15,000 nt of DNA from Neocallimastix lanati (nom. inval.) (taxonomy: Eukaryota > Neocallimastigomycota > Neocallimastigomycetes > Neocallimastigales > Neocallimastigaceae), in the NCBI GenBank assembly GCA_016946835.1, contig JACVTC010000058.1, forward strand, positions 385,001 through 400,000, written 5' to 3'. The translations under genes and the position numbers were made by a program. The notes beneath the pieces are model-generated. The model was not told the origin of the DNA and did no database searches. It saw only the letters and a list, made by a program, of their open reading frames with translations. Below, one piece after another: positions 1 to 9,423 of this stretch (positions are counted from its first letter, which is position 1; each line of letters starts with the position of its first letter).

Positions 1-878
1 TATATTATTATTATTAAAATCATAATTTACATTATAATATAATAATATATTTTTTTTTATATGTTATAATATTAATATTTTATTTTATTTTTTTTAAAAA
101 AAGTCATTAAATTGTCTTAATTATAATTATAATTATTATTAGTTATTTCGTTATTTTTTATTTTTTTTATTTATTATTATTATTATTTTAGTTTCTATTT
201 TATTATTTTTATATCATTATCATTTCTTTTTATATATACAAATACATATTATTATAATAATTATTTAAAATAATAATAAATAATATTTTATAATAATAAT
301 AATAATGATTATACAAATTCAAATTTAATTTACATTGAGTAAAACATTAGTATAACAAAATTTATATTTATGATATACTCCTTTATAATAATATGTACAT
401 ATATGTATATATATAAAAGAGTTGGAATACGAAATTAAAAAATATTAAAAGTGATTGATGAAAGACTTTGAAAATGATATATATATAAATAAAAGTAAAA
501 ATGAAAAAAAAATTATTATTTATTTCGATTAGGTAAGAACAACCAGATAAATAAATTAAAAAGAGAAGAAATGAGAAAAGAATAACTATTATTAATAGTA
601 TAATACTATATATTTTTTCAATTTAATAAAATATTTTCAAAAAAAAAAAAATAATAAAAAAAATCAATAAAAATAACAGTAATAATAATAAAAAAGATGA
701 TTAAATATAATACGTAATATATTAAAAATTTTAAATAGATATTTATTTTCATTTTATTATTTGTATTATTTGTATTATGAGTATTTTTACTTTTTATTTG
801 ATCTGTCTCCTTATATTATAATTAATATATTATAATGATTTATATATTTTATATCTTATATTCATTTGTTATTTAAAA
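1..878. other. AT-rich intergenic DNA, no gene seen
   Basis: This stretch is nearly all A and T, with TTA/TAA tracts (for example about 280-306) and A- or T-runs. The least simple part is about 420-580, which includes a GTAAGA string at 533-538 that resembles a splice donor, but no coding frame adjoins it. I see no open frame, RNA gene or credible promoter. Confidence 0.7.
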
Positions 879-1197
879 ATAATAAATAATATAAATAATA
901 TAAATAATAAATTATAAATAATAAATACTAAATACTAAATAAATAATTAAATAAATAATAAATAATAATAAATAATCAATAATCAATAATCAATAATCAA
1001 TAATCAATAATCAATAATTGAATAATAAATAATAAATAATAAATAATAAATAATAAATAATAAATAATTGAATAATAAATAATTAATAATTAATAATAAA
1101 TAATAAATAATAAATAATAAGTAATAAATAATAAATAATAATAATAATTAATAATAAATAATAAATAATAAATGAATGAATGAATAAATAAATAATA
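879..1197. repeat. Heptamer minisatellite TAATAAA/TAATCAA
   Basis: About 320 bp is made largely of a 7-base unit. The TAATAAA form predominates. From about 971 to 1017 the unit switches to TAATCAA for six to seven consecutive copies, then switches back. The array ends in AATG and AATA tetramers near 1170-1195. The homogeneous variant block suggests local expansion from one mutated unit by slippage or unequal exchange (inference). No protein-coding role is visible. Confidence 0.75.
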
Positions 1198-1523
1198 TAT
1201 AATTTTTTTTTTAGAGTTTTAAATAAAAATATAACAATATTAATATAATGAAAATATAATTACTATTTATATTTATTATATTTAATATATATATTTATTG
1301 ATATAGAGTCAAAATAATATTATTATACTTTTTTTTTCTTTATTAATGCATTCATTTAATTTTTTTTTTGTGGGGTATATATTAAATTTAATAGAAATAA
1401 TTTATATTGAATAATATATTATAATACAAGCCAACTATTTAACAGAAAGTTATTCCGCAGATAATTAAATAAATATGTTGATAAATTATTTAAATATAAA
1501 AAAATAAAGTAATTAAAAAAAAT
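1198..1523. other. AT-rich intergenic DNA, nothing recognised
   Basis: A/T-rich sequence lies between the heptamer array and the palindrome at 1524. One slightly more complex patch lies at about 1428-1465 (GCCAACTATT and TTCCGCAG). It contains no open frame or recognisable site. Confidence 0.6.
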
Positions 1524-1575
1524 GATTATCCTATTATATATATATATATATAAATATATATAAAATAGGATAATC
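1524..1575. repeat. 52-bp palindrome with AT core
   Basis: The arms GATTATCCTATT (1524-1535) and AATAGGATAATC (1564-1575) are perfect 12-base reverse complements. They enclose a 28-base alternating A/T core that can itself pair. The whole could extrude as a cruciform. The arms contain CC/GG in DNA that otherwise has almost no G or C, which makes chance less likely. No coding sequence or T-run terminator is attached. Confidence 0.7.
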
Positions 1576-1761
1576 CGATTCAACAATTTAAAAATAAAGA
1601 AATAAATAAACTTAATAAAAAAAGGAAAAGTGTTGTTAATGTTGTTAAAATAACTTTAAAAATATATAATATATATATGTTGTTTTTTGGTTTATTCCAT
1701 TTTGTTTATTTAAAATATAAAAATAATTCTATATTTAATTTATGTTTATTTCCCCTCTTTT

Positions 1762-1763
<2 letters not shown>

Positions 1764-1810
<47 letters not shown>
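1764..1810. repeat. Poly(T) tract of 47
   Basis: There are 47 uninterrupted T residues, the longest homopolymer in the window. It could be the complement of a poly(A) tail from a minus-strand retrocopy, but the sequence to its right (1811 on) shows no coding remnant or flanking duplication. Simple slippage is equally likely. Confidence 0.9.
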
Positions 1811-1811
<1 letters not shown>

Positions 1812-2524
1812 GTTTACTTTCTTTATTTCATTTTTTTTAAGAAATATTTAATTAACAATAATATTTGTTAAGATTAAAATTTAATTTAAAATATATCCAT
1901 ATAAATAAAAATGAAAAAATGAAAAAACAAACAAACAAACAAAAAAAAAACAATAATAATATTATTTACATTTGAAAATCATTTTAAGAATTTGTCTGTA
2001 CTAATGTTAAAAAAAAAATATTTCTATTCTTATTATTATTATTATTATTAATATTATTATTATCCTTATTATTTTTTATTTTATTTATCCTTTTTTTTTT
2101 TTTTTTTTTAATTAAGAGGGCAGTTCTTTTAATTATCTTTAAATAATTAAATAAATAAATATATACATATATTAAGTAAAAGATCTGACAATATATAATT
2201 TTATTATTACTCCACTTTTATGAATAATGAGTTTTTTTTTTTCTTAACAATTAAGATTTTAATCTTTATTTATGGTAACTAATTAAGGATAATTAAAAAG
2301 TTGATGTTGTTATGACTACTGAAAGTAATCATTAACATTAAAAAATAATAACAAATCGTACTAAATAATAAATAACAATAATTAATTATTATTATTCATT
2401 ACAATAATAATTAATTCATTTTTATAATAAAAAAAAGATTATAAAAATCAATTTATTTGATTATAAAACATTGTCACATCAATAAATATTTTTTTCTTTC
2501 TATAATTCTTTTTAATTATTATTA

Positions 2525-2557
<33 letters not shown>

Positions 2558-2871
2558 GTTATTATTATTAATTATTAATCTTTCACAAAAAGTTAATCCA
2601 AATGAAGTTTTTTTTTATTTTTTAATAATATGATAAATAAAGATTACTACTAAGTGAATATAGTTATTCTATTATTATCTTATCATTATGTTTTAGTCTT
2701 TATCAGTTATATTATCCATCTAAAATAAAAAAGAAATACAATAATTAAACAACAAAAAAATTTTTTTTTAATATATTTTATTTGGTATGTGGTATTATGT
2801 GAAAAAAAGCGTTACAATAAAGAAATAAAAATAAAAGAAAATTATAAAGAAATGAAAAAAAAAATAGTAAT
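1811..2871. other. AT-rich intergenic DNA with (TTA)n tracts
   Basis: (TTA)n runs lie at about 2030-2062 and 2515-2575, and T19 at 2091-2109. A 14-base inverted repeat (AATTAATTATTATT at 2380-2393, complement at 2403-2416, 9-base loop) lies within. A few moderately complex patches (2175-2220, 2255-2335) carry no open frame. No gene or RNA is supported. Confidence 0.6.
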
Positions 2872-3090
2872 TAATAAATAATAATTAAATAATAAACGTT
2901 ACAATGAATAATAAATAATAAATAGTAAAATAATAAATAATTAAATAATAAACATTAAAATGAATAATAAACAATAAATCATTCATATTAGAATAATTTA
3001 ATAATAAACTCTAAATCATGAATAGTCAATAAATAATAATTAATAAACCATAAATGATTAATAATAAACTCTAAATAAACCATAAAGCAT
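2872..3090. repeat. Degenerate AATAAT array with 56- and 60-bp duplications
   Basis: This is an AT-rich array related in composition to the one at 879-1197, but with visible higher-order units. A 41-base segment at 2883-2923 recurs at 2939-2979 with three differences (offset 56). A 19-base segment beginning TTAATAATAAACTC recurs exactly at 2998 and 3058 (offset 60). These look like segmental tandem duplications followed by point changes. Confidence 0.65.
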
Positions 3091-3283
3091 ATTTGATCAA
3101 AGTTAATTAAAAATTGATATTTATATTTTTAATGTTTATAGATAAACATTAAATAATTCCGTATTAATTATAAATCCACCTTTTTTTTTTTTTTTTTTTA
3201 TAAAAAAAAATTATTTAAATTTATGTATATTTATATAATATAATTTACAGATATATGTAATGTAAAATTAATATTTTATGCTT

Positions 3284-3315
<32 letters not shown>

Positions 3316-3460
3316 ATAACTAATTCTAGTTAATTTTAATTATTAAAAGTGTTAATTGTTACTATTATTATTTTTTTTTTTAGTTTATTATTTATTTTTA
3401 AATCTTTAAATTTTGAAAAGAAATGAAAAGTATTATACTTTTATTTCTTTTCTAAATTTC
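3091..3460. other. AT-rich DNA with T19 and A30 tracts
   Basis: A T19 tract (3181-3199) and an A30 tract (3285-3314) lie about 85 bp apart in AT-rich DNA. The A30 run follows ATTTTATGCTTC and has no AATAAA signal in the preceding 40 bp, so I do not call it a retrocopy tail. No gene is seen. Confidence 0.55.
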
Positions 3461-3690
3461 TATTATTTATTTATTATTTATTATTCAATTATTTAATTAT
3501 TTACTATTTTTTATATTTTATTTATTCAATTATTTATTATTTCTTATCCAACTCTTCAATTATTATTGAATAATTCATTATTTATTATTTATTATTCAAC
3601 TCTTCAATTTTTATTTAATTATTCATTATTTATTATTCAATTATTTTATTATTCATGTCTTTAATTATTTTATTATTCATGTCTTCAATT
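3461..3690. repeat. TTATTATT/TTCAATTATT array, complement of upstream arrays
   Basis: The array is rich in TTATTTATTATT and TTCAATTATT, which is the opposite-strand composition of the arrays at 879-1197 and 2872-3090. A 23-base unit ending TTATTATTCATGTCTT occurs twice in tandem (3640-3685). CAACTCTTCAATT occurs at 3549-3561 and 3597-3609. The opposite orientation means these arrays could pair within one strand over roughly 0.5-2.6 kb. Confidence 0.65.
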
Positions 3691-3781
3691 ATTTACAATA
3701 TTGATATATATAGTCCGTCCATACAATAAAATTATTTTATATATTTTCGTTTTAAAAAAAAATAAATTATCTGTAAATACT

Positions 3782-3822
3782 CCAATCAACAAATGCGGGG
3801 AAGATACTGTCCAATAGGAAGC
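3782..3822. promoter_or_regulatory. CCAAT/GCGGGG island (candidate upstream element)
   Basis: This is a 40-bp patch of normal complexity in extremely AT-rich DNA. It has CCAAT at 3782-3786, GCGGGG near 3795-3800 and a second CCAAT at 3811-3815. CCAAT boxes bind the HAP/NF-Y complex in fungi, and GCGGGG fits the SYGGRG core of Mig1/CreA-type repressors (family knowledge). Binding here is inference. It lies 2.5 kb upstream of the hydrogenase with no nearer coding sequence on either strand. Confidence 0.35.
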
Positions 3823-4117
3823 TTTTTAGAATGAAAAATAATAAGCATTTTTTTTAATATAATAATATATAAGGGTTTAATTCAATTAAACTAATTAGAT
3901 AATATTAAAACCTTTTTTTTTTTATATATTTTAAATTTTTTTGTACATAAAAATTTTCTAATATATTAGAATACATTACATTAAATATATTTAAGAAAAT
4001 GTACAATTAAATTTAATTGAATCTCTTTTTTTATTTATTTATTTATTTATTTATATTTTATACTTTAATTAGAATCTTAGTTAAAATGTACAATATATCT
4101 ATATAAACTTCAATTCT

Positions 4118-4147
4118 ATTGGACTATAAAAAGATTTCCCCACCAAT
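4118..4147 (+). promoter_or_regulatory. ATTGG-TATAAAAA-CCAAT core-promoter-like patch
   Basis: ATTGG (4118-4122), TATAAAAA (4125-4132) and CCAAT (4143-4147) lie within 30 bp together with a CCCC run. Such clustering is uncommon in the surrounding sequence, although TATA-like strings alone mean nothing at this base composition. No coding sequence starts downstream before 6317, so this could drive a non-coding transcript, belong to a very long hydrogenase leader, or be a relic. Confidence 0.3.
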
Positions 4148-4490
4148 TTCTATATTCAATTTCACTCTAATAATTAATAAAGGAAAAGAGAAAAAAAAAT
4201 AAAAATATAAAAATAGAATTAAAAAAAGAGTTTGTATTGACTATAGTATATTACATTTATATTAAAATTTAATAGTTTTCTATTTAAAATAAGGAATGGG
4301 TCATATATTATAATAATAGGATAATATATAATTTATATAATAGTTTTGTAAAGTTTTTGTGATAATCCATTTGTAATATAATGATTTTTACTTTCAATAT
4401 ATTATTCTTAATTAATGAATAAATAGAATAAAAATATTAGGAAGAAAATAAAAATAAATAATAAAACAAATAATACAATAAAAATAATAG
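4148..4490. other. AT-rich intergenic DNA, nothing recognised
   Basis: A-rich sequence follows the promoter-like patch and leads to the palindrome at 4491. It contains no open frame, structured RNA or repeat of note. Confidence 0.55.
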
Positions 4491-4540
4491 ACTTTTATAG
4501 TAATAATAATATTTATTATTATTATTATTACTATAAAAGT
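4491..4540. repeat. Perfect 50-bp palindrome (21-bp stem)
   Basis: The arm 4491-4511 is the exact reverse complement of 4520-4540, with only an 8-base centre (4512-4519). The outer part of the stem, ACTTTTATAG, is not simple repeat, while the inner part is (TAA)n paired with (TTA)n. As RNA it would be a stable 21-bp hairpin and as DNA a cruciform. No T-run, flanking duplication or adjacent coding sequence indicates a terminator or a transposon. Confidence 0.85.
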
Positions 4541-6060
4541 TACCAGTGTAGAATTCATTTTTTTTTATTCATTTATATATAATATTTATATTTTTTTTTT
4601 TATATATCATTCATATGTTAATTTTATAATACTTTTACTCTTTGAAAACGTTGAGTTTTAATGCTAAATAGAGCCATAATTATTGTTGTATTTCTGGCTT
4701 TATGTTTTTTTTTCTATAATTATCTTCTTATTAATAAATATTAAAAATTGTGGAGTAATGAAAAAAAAAATTAATATTATAATATATAATAATAATTTTT
4801 TTTTTTTAATTATAATAACTATTATAATTATTTAATGTTTAGTCGAGTCTTTAGACTCATAGACTCTAAGTATTTATTACTGTAACTAATATCGTGGTAA
4901 ATTAATAATAATACAAATACTTATTTTATTTTTGGTTTGTTTTTCAATTATAGTTGTATATTTTTATTTTTTTATTAATACTTTACGAACGAAATAAAAG
5001 ATTACTATTAAAATTATTTTTTGCTATTTAATCTTTTCATTTTTTATTATTTTATCTTATTTTTATATATTTAAATTATTTATTTTTTATTTTATATATT
5101 AAATTTTATTTTATTTTACCCATGTCATTTTTGTAACGAATATAATGCATAGTATTATAATATATACTTTATAATTTATAAATTGATTTTATTTAAATAC
5201 TTGTCTTAATATTGTAATATATTATAAATATAATTTATACATATATAAATCATAAAAAATTAATTATTTTTCCTAAATGAATTAAATAATTTATGAATAT
5301 ATATATATTAGAATATATTGGGAATTTATAATTAATCATTAAAGATTATATTAAAATTTATTATATTAATTTTTTTTTTTTTACTATTATCAAAAAAACA
5401 AAATAAAAATAAGAAAAATTCACTTGTTTTTTATATTCTCTTCAATTTCAATTTCATTTTTCCATATAATAACCTAATTACTTTATATAATTTTTTTTTT
5501 TTTTATAATTTTTATATTTCATTTCATCTTTTTTTTTTTTTTAAGATTGAGTTAAATCTTTATATAAAAAAAAAAAGAAAGAAAAAAATAAATAATAAAT
5601 AAAGAGGAAAGGAAAAAAAAAATAATAAAAGGCTTTATTTAAATAATAGAATATAAATAAATAAGGTAAAAATTGTGGTTTATAATTGATATATATAAAA
5701 AAAAGAAAAAATAAATGAATTGGAAAAATAATAACTTAAAAAAATGGATATTAATATAAAAAAAAGTTAAAGACAAATACATAAAAAATATTTAATTTAA
5801 GAAAAAAAAAAAAAACAAATAAAATTATAAATAAATTCAGATAATTCAATATAATAAGAAGTTCAATTTTGAATGAAAATTAAAAAAAAAAGTAATAATA
5901 AAGAAACAAAGAGGAGCTTTTATAAATAAAAATAATTTATTTTGAAAATATTTTATATTTATGATAAATAAATAAATGGATTGATAAGTAGTCAATAATA
6001 ATAGTATATAAAATAATTGATTTCTGAGTGGAGGAGTTTTGAATAAACAATCACTATCAC
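4541..6060. other. AT-rich intergenic DNA
   Basis: The sequence is mostly A/T with homopolymers and no supported gene. Slightly more complex patches occur at 4640-4700 and at 4845-4867, where the small palindrome GAGTCTTTAGACTC is followed by a repeat of AGACTC. The open frame on the minus strand at 5846-6070 is a low-complexity, hydrophobic translation with no recognisable family. Confidence 0.55.
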
Positions 6061-6316
6061 TTAAGAGCATATAAATGAGTAATTAAAATGATATTAAACA
6101 GTAATAATATAAAGTTAATAGTTATATTTATTCCGTTATATAGTTATTTGATAATATTTATAAAATTATATTTTTTTTTAAAAAAAGTTTTTATTTTTCG
6201 ATAATATAAATAAATAAATAAATAAATAAATTTAAATATAAATATAAAATAAAAAGTATTAATAATAAATAATAAAATATATTTATTTAATAGCATATAT
6301 ATATTTAGAATAAAAA
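6020..6316 (+). promoter_or_regulatory. Hydrogenase 5' region (promoter and leader candidates)
   Basis: The patch at 6022-6066 (GAGTGGAGGAG, CAATCACTATCAC, ACTTAAGAGC) is the most complex sequence near the gene and is followed by TATAAA at 6070-6075. From about 6076 to the ATG at 6317 the sequence is A/T only, as expected for a fungal leader, and ends in AAAAA directly before ATG, a favourable eukaryotic start context. Transcription start is not determined; the TATA assignment is weak because such strings are frequent here. Confidence 0.35.
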
Positions 6317-8227
6317 ATGTCTATGTTATCATCAGTTTTAAACAAAGCTTCTGTTAACCCAAAGCTTACTCGTTCCTTAGCTACTGCTGCTACTGAAAAG
6401 ATGGTTAATATTTCTATTAACGGTCGTAAGTTCCAAGTTAAGCCAAAGACAACTGTTCTTGATGCTGCTAAGGCTAACGGTTTTTATATTCCAACCTTAT
6501 GTTACCACCCAAGATTACCAATTGCTGGTAACTGTAGACTTTGCTTAGTCGATGTTAAGGGTTCTTGGAAGCCATTAACTGCTTGTACCACAGAAGTTTG
6601 GGAAGGTATGGAAATTGAAACTGATTCTCCAGCTGTTATTGAAACTGTTAGATCCAGTTTATCAATGATGCGTGAAGAACATCCAAATGATTGTATGACT
6701 TGTGAATCTAACGGTAACTGTGAATTCCAAGATTTAATTTACAGATATCAAATTGATGCTCAACATCCAGTCAGAAGTCTTCTTAGAAACAAGTTTAAGA
6801 AGTCTAACCACAACATTACTGAACCATGTTATTCTCCATTTGATAATTCTACCTTCTCTATTGCTAGAGATATGAACAAATGTATTAAATGTGGTCGTTG
6901 TGTTAGAGCTTGCCATCACTTCCAAAATATAAATATTTTAGGTTTCATTAACCGTGCTGGTTATGAACGTGTTGGTACTCCAATGGATAGACCAATGAAT
7001 TTCACTAAATGTGTTGAATGTGGTCAATGTTCTCAAGTTTGTCCAGTTGGTGCTATTACTGAAAGAAATGAAGTTATTGAAGTCTTAAGACAATTAGATA
7101 GTAAGAGAAAGGTTATTGTTTGTTCTACCGCTCCAGCTATTAGAGTTGCTCTTGCCGAAGAATTCAATGCTGATCCAAATTTCGATTTCACTGGTAAGAT
7201 GGTTGCTGGTTTACGTAAGCTTGGTTTCGATTATGTTTTCGATACTAACTTCTCTGCTGATCTTACAATTATGGAAGAAGGTACTGAATTAATTAATCGT
7301 TTAAATAACGGTGGTAAGTTCCCAATGTTCACCTCCTGTTGTCCAGGTTGGATTAACATGGTTGAAAAGAGTTATCCAGAATTACGTGAAAATCTTTCCA
7401 CTTGTAAGTCTCCACAACAAATGATTGGTGCTGTCATTAAGACTTACTTTGCAAAGAAGTTAGGTTTAAGTACCGAAGATATTATTCATGTTAGTGTAAT
7501 GCCATGTACTGCTAAGAAGGGTGAAGCTAAACGTCCAGAATTTGTTCAAAAGGGTAAAGATGGTAAGAACTACCCAGATATTGATTACGTTATTACTACT
7601 CGTGAATTATTAACTTTATTGAAGCTTAAGAAGATTAATCCAGCTGAACTTGTTGATGAAAAATTCGATAGTCCATTAGGTATTGGTTCTTCTGCTGGTA
7701 ACTTATTTGGTGTTACTGGTGGTGTTATGGAAGCTGCTGTTCGTACTGCTCAAATTATTACTGGTGTTGAAAATCCAATTCCATTAGGTGAATTAAAGGC
7801 TGTTCGTGGTCTTGACGGTATTAAGGCTGCTAATGTTCCATTAAAGACTAAGGATGGTAAGGATATTAGTGTTCGTGCTGCTGTTGTTAGTGGTGGAGCT
7901 AATATTCAAAAGTTCTTAGAAAAGATTAAGAATAAGGAAGTTGAATTTGATTTCGTTGAAATGATGATGTGCCCAGGTGGTTGTATTAATGGTGGTGGTC
8001 AACCAAAATCTGCTGATCCAAAGATTGTTACTAAGAAGATGCAACGTATGTACACTATGGATGATCAAGCTACTCTTCGTTTATCTCATGAAAATGAAGA
8101 AATTAAACAAATTTACAAGGAATTCCTTGTTGAACCAAATGGTCATCTTTCCCATGAATTATTACACACTCATTACAATGATCGTTCAAAGGCTATTCAA
8201 GATATGAGTCTTCATGAAAAGAAGTAA
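6317..8227 (+). CDS. hydA: [FeFe]-hydrogenase, hydrogenosomal, 636 aa
   Basis: The enzyme catalyses reversible reduction of protons to H2 in the hydrogenosome, disposing of electrons from pyruvate or malate breakdown (family knowledge). Residues 1-28 form an acid-free, Ser/Ala/Lys/Arg-containing leader with TRSLA at 18-22, typical of a mitochondrial/hydrogenosomal presequence. A NuoG-like [2Fe-2S] domain follows (Cys62, 73, 76, 90), then an HxxxC [4Fe-4S] site (His122, Cys126, 129, 135) and two ferredoxin-type [4Fe-4S] sites (Cys189, 192, 195, 199 and Cys232, 235, 238, 242). All three H-cluster signatures are intact: TSCCPGW at 339-345 (Cys341 in the proton path, Cys342 a ligand), MPCTAKKGEAKR at 395-406 (Cys397) and EMMMCPGGC at 548-556 (Cys552, 556). 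A small-subunit-like tail ends in LLHTHY. Length and domain order match the M3 (CpI-type) hydrogenases known from Neocallimastix. There are no introns. AAG, GGT and GCT codons dominate, suggesting high expression. The first ATG is chosen because it supplies the presequence; Met29 would start the bare catalytic protein. Confidence 0.97.
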   Translation: MSMLSSVLNKASVNPKLTRSLATAATEKMVNISINGRKFQVKPKTTVLDAAKANGFYIPTLCYHPRLPIAGNCRLCLVDVKGSWKPLTACTTEVWEGMEIETDSPAVIETVRSSLSMMREEHPNDCMTCESNGNCEFQDLIYRYQIDAQHPVRSLLRNKFKKSNHNITEPCYSPFDNSTFSIARDMNKCIKCGRCVRACHHFQNINILGFINRAGYERVGTPMDRPMNFTKCVECGQCSQVCPVGAITERNEVIEVLRQLDSKRKVIVCSTAPAIRVALAEEFNADPNFDFTGKMVAGLRKLGFDYVFDTNFSADLTIMEEGTELINRLNNGGKFPMFTSCCPGWINMVEKSYPELRENLSTCKSPQQMIGAVIKTYFAKKLGLSTEDIIHVSVMPCTAKKGEAKRPEFVQKGKDGKNYPDIDYVITTRELLTLLKLKKINPAELVDEKFDSPLGIGSSAGNLFGVTGGVMEAAVRTAQIITGVENPIPLGELKAVRGLDGIKAANVPLKTKDGKDISVRAAVVSGGANIQKFLEKIKNKEVEFDFVEMMMCPGGCINGGGQPKSADPKIVTKKMQRMYTMDDQATLRLSHENEEIKQIYKEFLVEPNGHLSHELLHTHYNDRSKAIQDMSLHEKK

Positions 8228-8470
8228 ATTTAACTAGTATAAATTCTATCCGATCGAACCAATAATAATTAAAAAAAAGAAATATTAACAATATATAAAA
8301 TAATTTCATACCAATCTTAAACATCCTTTAGTAATATACATAAACATTTTTTTATATAAAAAAAAAAAAAAACAAAGGAATAAATATTGGATATTGATAT
8401 TTAAAAGTTATAAAAATAGTATGATGAATCGAAAATTTTTATTTAATAATATATAATAATAATTTTAGAA
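8228..8470 (+). other. Hydrogenase 3' flank, probable 3' UTR
   Basis: The sequence after the TAA stop contains CCGATCGAACCAAT at about 8250-8263 and then becomes A/T-only with A-runs. AATAAA occurs at about 8379, but AATAAA is frequent by chance at this base composition, so the poly(A) site is not assigned. Confidence 0.4.
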
Positions 8471-8499
8471 ATAAGCAAAAAGAAAGAAAAAAAAATTGA

Positions 8500-8540
8500 A
8501 CCTTCATATAAAGAAGGTATAAAGAGGATATAAAGAAGGA
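8500..8540. repeat. Three-copy TATAAAGARGG repeat with small hairpin
   Basis: TATAAAGAAGG (8507-8517), TATAAAGAGGA (8518-8528) and TATAAAGAAGGA (8529-8540) are direct tandem copies. ACCTTC at 8500-8505 can pair with GAAGGT at 8513-8518. The following T-run (about 8547-8556) makes the patch look terminator-like, but it lies 270 bp past the stop codon on a eukaryotic gene. The role is unknown. Confidence 0.5.
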
Positions 8541-8828
8541 TAAACCTTTTTTTTTTATCTATCTATTGCCCACTAATGAAGATTACAATTTTTTTTTTGA
8601 AAGTTTTAATTTTTATATCTTTTTATATTTAATATCTTTTTATTTTATAAATTAATTTATTTTAATATAATACTATTCTTTTTTTTTTTTTTTTTTTTTT
8701 TTAAACACATTAAAATAATTTATAATTTTTAATTAAATTAATTTGCATATATAATATAAAAATATAGTTTTTTACAATTTTTTTTTTCTCTATAAATATA
8801 TTTAATAAATTTAATAAAAAAGATAAAT

Positions 8829-8859
<31 letters not shown>

Positions 8860-8870
8860 GGCTTTCCCAA
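8541..8870. other. AT-rich spacer with T24 and T20A9 tracts
   Basis: There is a T24 run at 8679-8702 and T20 followed by A9 at 8831-8859, with GGCTTTCCC directly after. A small complex patch (ATTGCCCACTAATGAAG) lies at 8567-8583. No gene is seen. Confidence 0.55.
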
Positions 8871-9417
8871 ATAAAATAAAAATAAAATAAATATAAAAAA
8901 ATATAAATAATAAATAAAAATATAAAAAAAAAAAAAAAAAAAAAAAAAAACTATTTAAAAAAAAATATGAAATAAAATAAAGAAAATAAAATAAAATAAA
9001 ATAAAAATGAAAAGTAAAAATAAATAAATAAAAAAAAATTAAAAATAAAAATTAAATAAAATAAAATATAAGTAAAAAAAAAAAAAAGAAAAAAAGAAAA
9101 AAAAGAAAGCAATGGTAAATTATAATAATAATAATAAACTATATTTATAAAAATAAAAAAAAAAAAAGAAAAAGAAAAAGAAAAAGATAAAAAAAAAAAG
9201 GAAATAGAAGGAGAAAAATTTATTATGTTAATTCTGTTATTATTATTATTATTGTAGGATGTTTATTTTTCTATTTTATTTTTAATTTTTATTTTTAAAT
9301 TTTAAATTTTTTATTTTTAATTTTTTGTCATTATATATTTTTCATTTATTTTATTTTATTTTATTTTATTTTATTTTTATTTTATTTTATTTTTATTATG
9401 TATATTTTTTTTTTTTC
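8871..9417. repeat. A-rich then T-rich strand-asymmetric block
   Basis: From 8881 to 9230 the plus strand is A-rich with scattered G and only about four C residues. It contains A27 (8924-8950), (AAAAT)n near 8980-9006 and (GAAAAA)n near 9167-9185. From about 9235 to 9416 the bias flips to T-rich, ending in (TTTTA)n (9345-9400) and T12. The AAAAT and TTTTA parts are mutually complementary, so the block is a long, imperfect inverted repeat built from simple sequence. Confidence 0.6.
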
Positions 9418-9423
9418 GGTCTT
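9345..9423 (+). repeat. Left flank duplicate of element X (79 bp)
   Basis: This (TTTTA)n-rich segment ends TATTATGTATA, T12, CGGTCTT. It resembles 12651-12728 in length (79 versus 78), in the order of TTTTA and TTTTTA spacings, and in the non-repetitive end GGTCTT. The pair brackets element X just where target-site duplications should lie. Because most of it is microsatellite, identity alone is weak evidence; the shared GGTCTT end and position are what support it. Confidence 0.45.

Noticed and set aside
525-560. GTAAGA as an intron 5' splice site
   Set aside because: There is no exon-like coding frame upstream and no matching branch or acceptor context; chance in AT-rich DNA.
1677-1871. Open frame of 64 codons on the plus strand
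   Set aside because: Most of it is a translated T47 run (poly-Phe) with AT-rich ends; no coding character.
1764-1900. T47 as the tail of a minus-strand retrocopy
   Set aside because: No coding or 3' UTR-like sequence lies to its right and no flanking duplication is visible.
5846-6070. Open frame of 74 codons on the minus strand upstream of the hydrogenase
   Set aside because: The translation is Phe/Leu/Ile-rich as expected from A/T sequence, with no family resemblance; the region reads better as promoter and leader.
9325-9423. N-terminal part of an open frame leading into element X
   Set aside because: It is (TTTTA)n and T-run translation; only the part from 9424 looks like genuine coding sequence.
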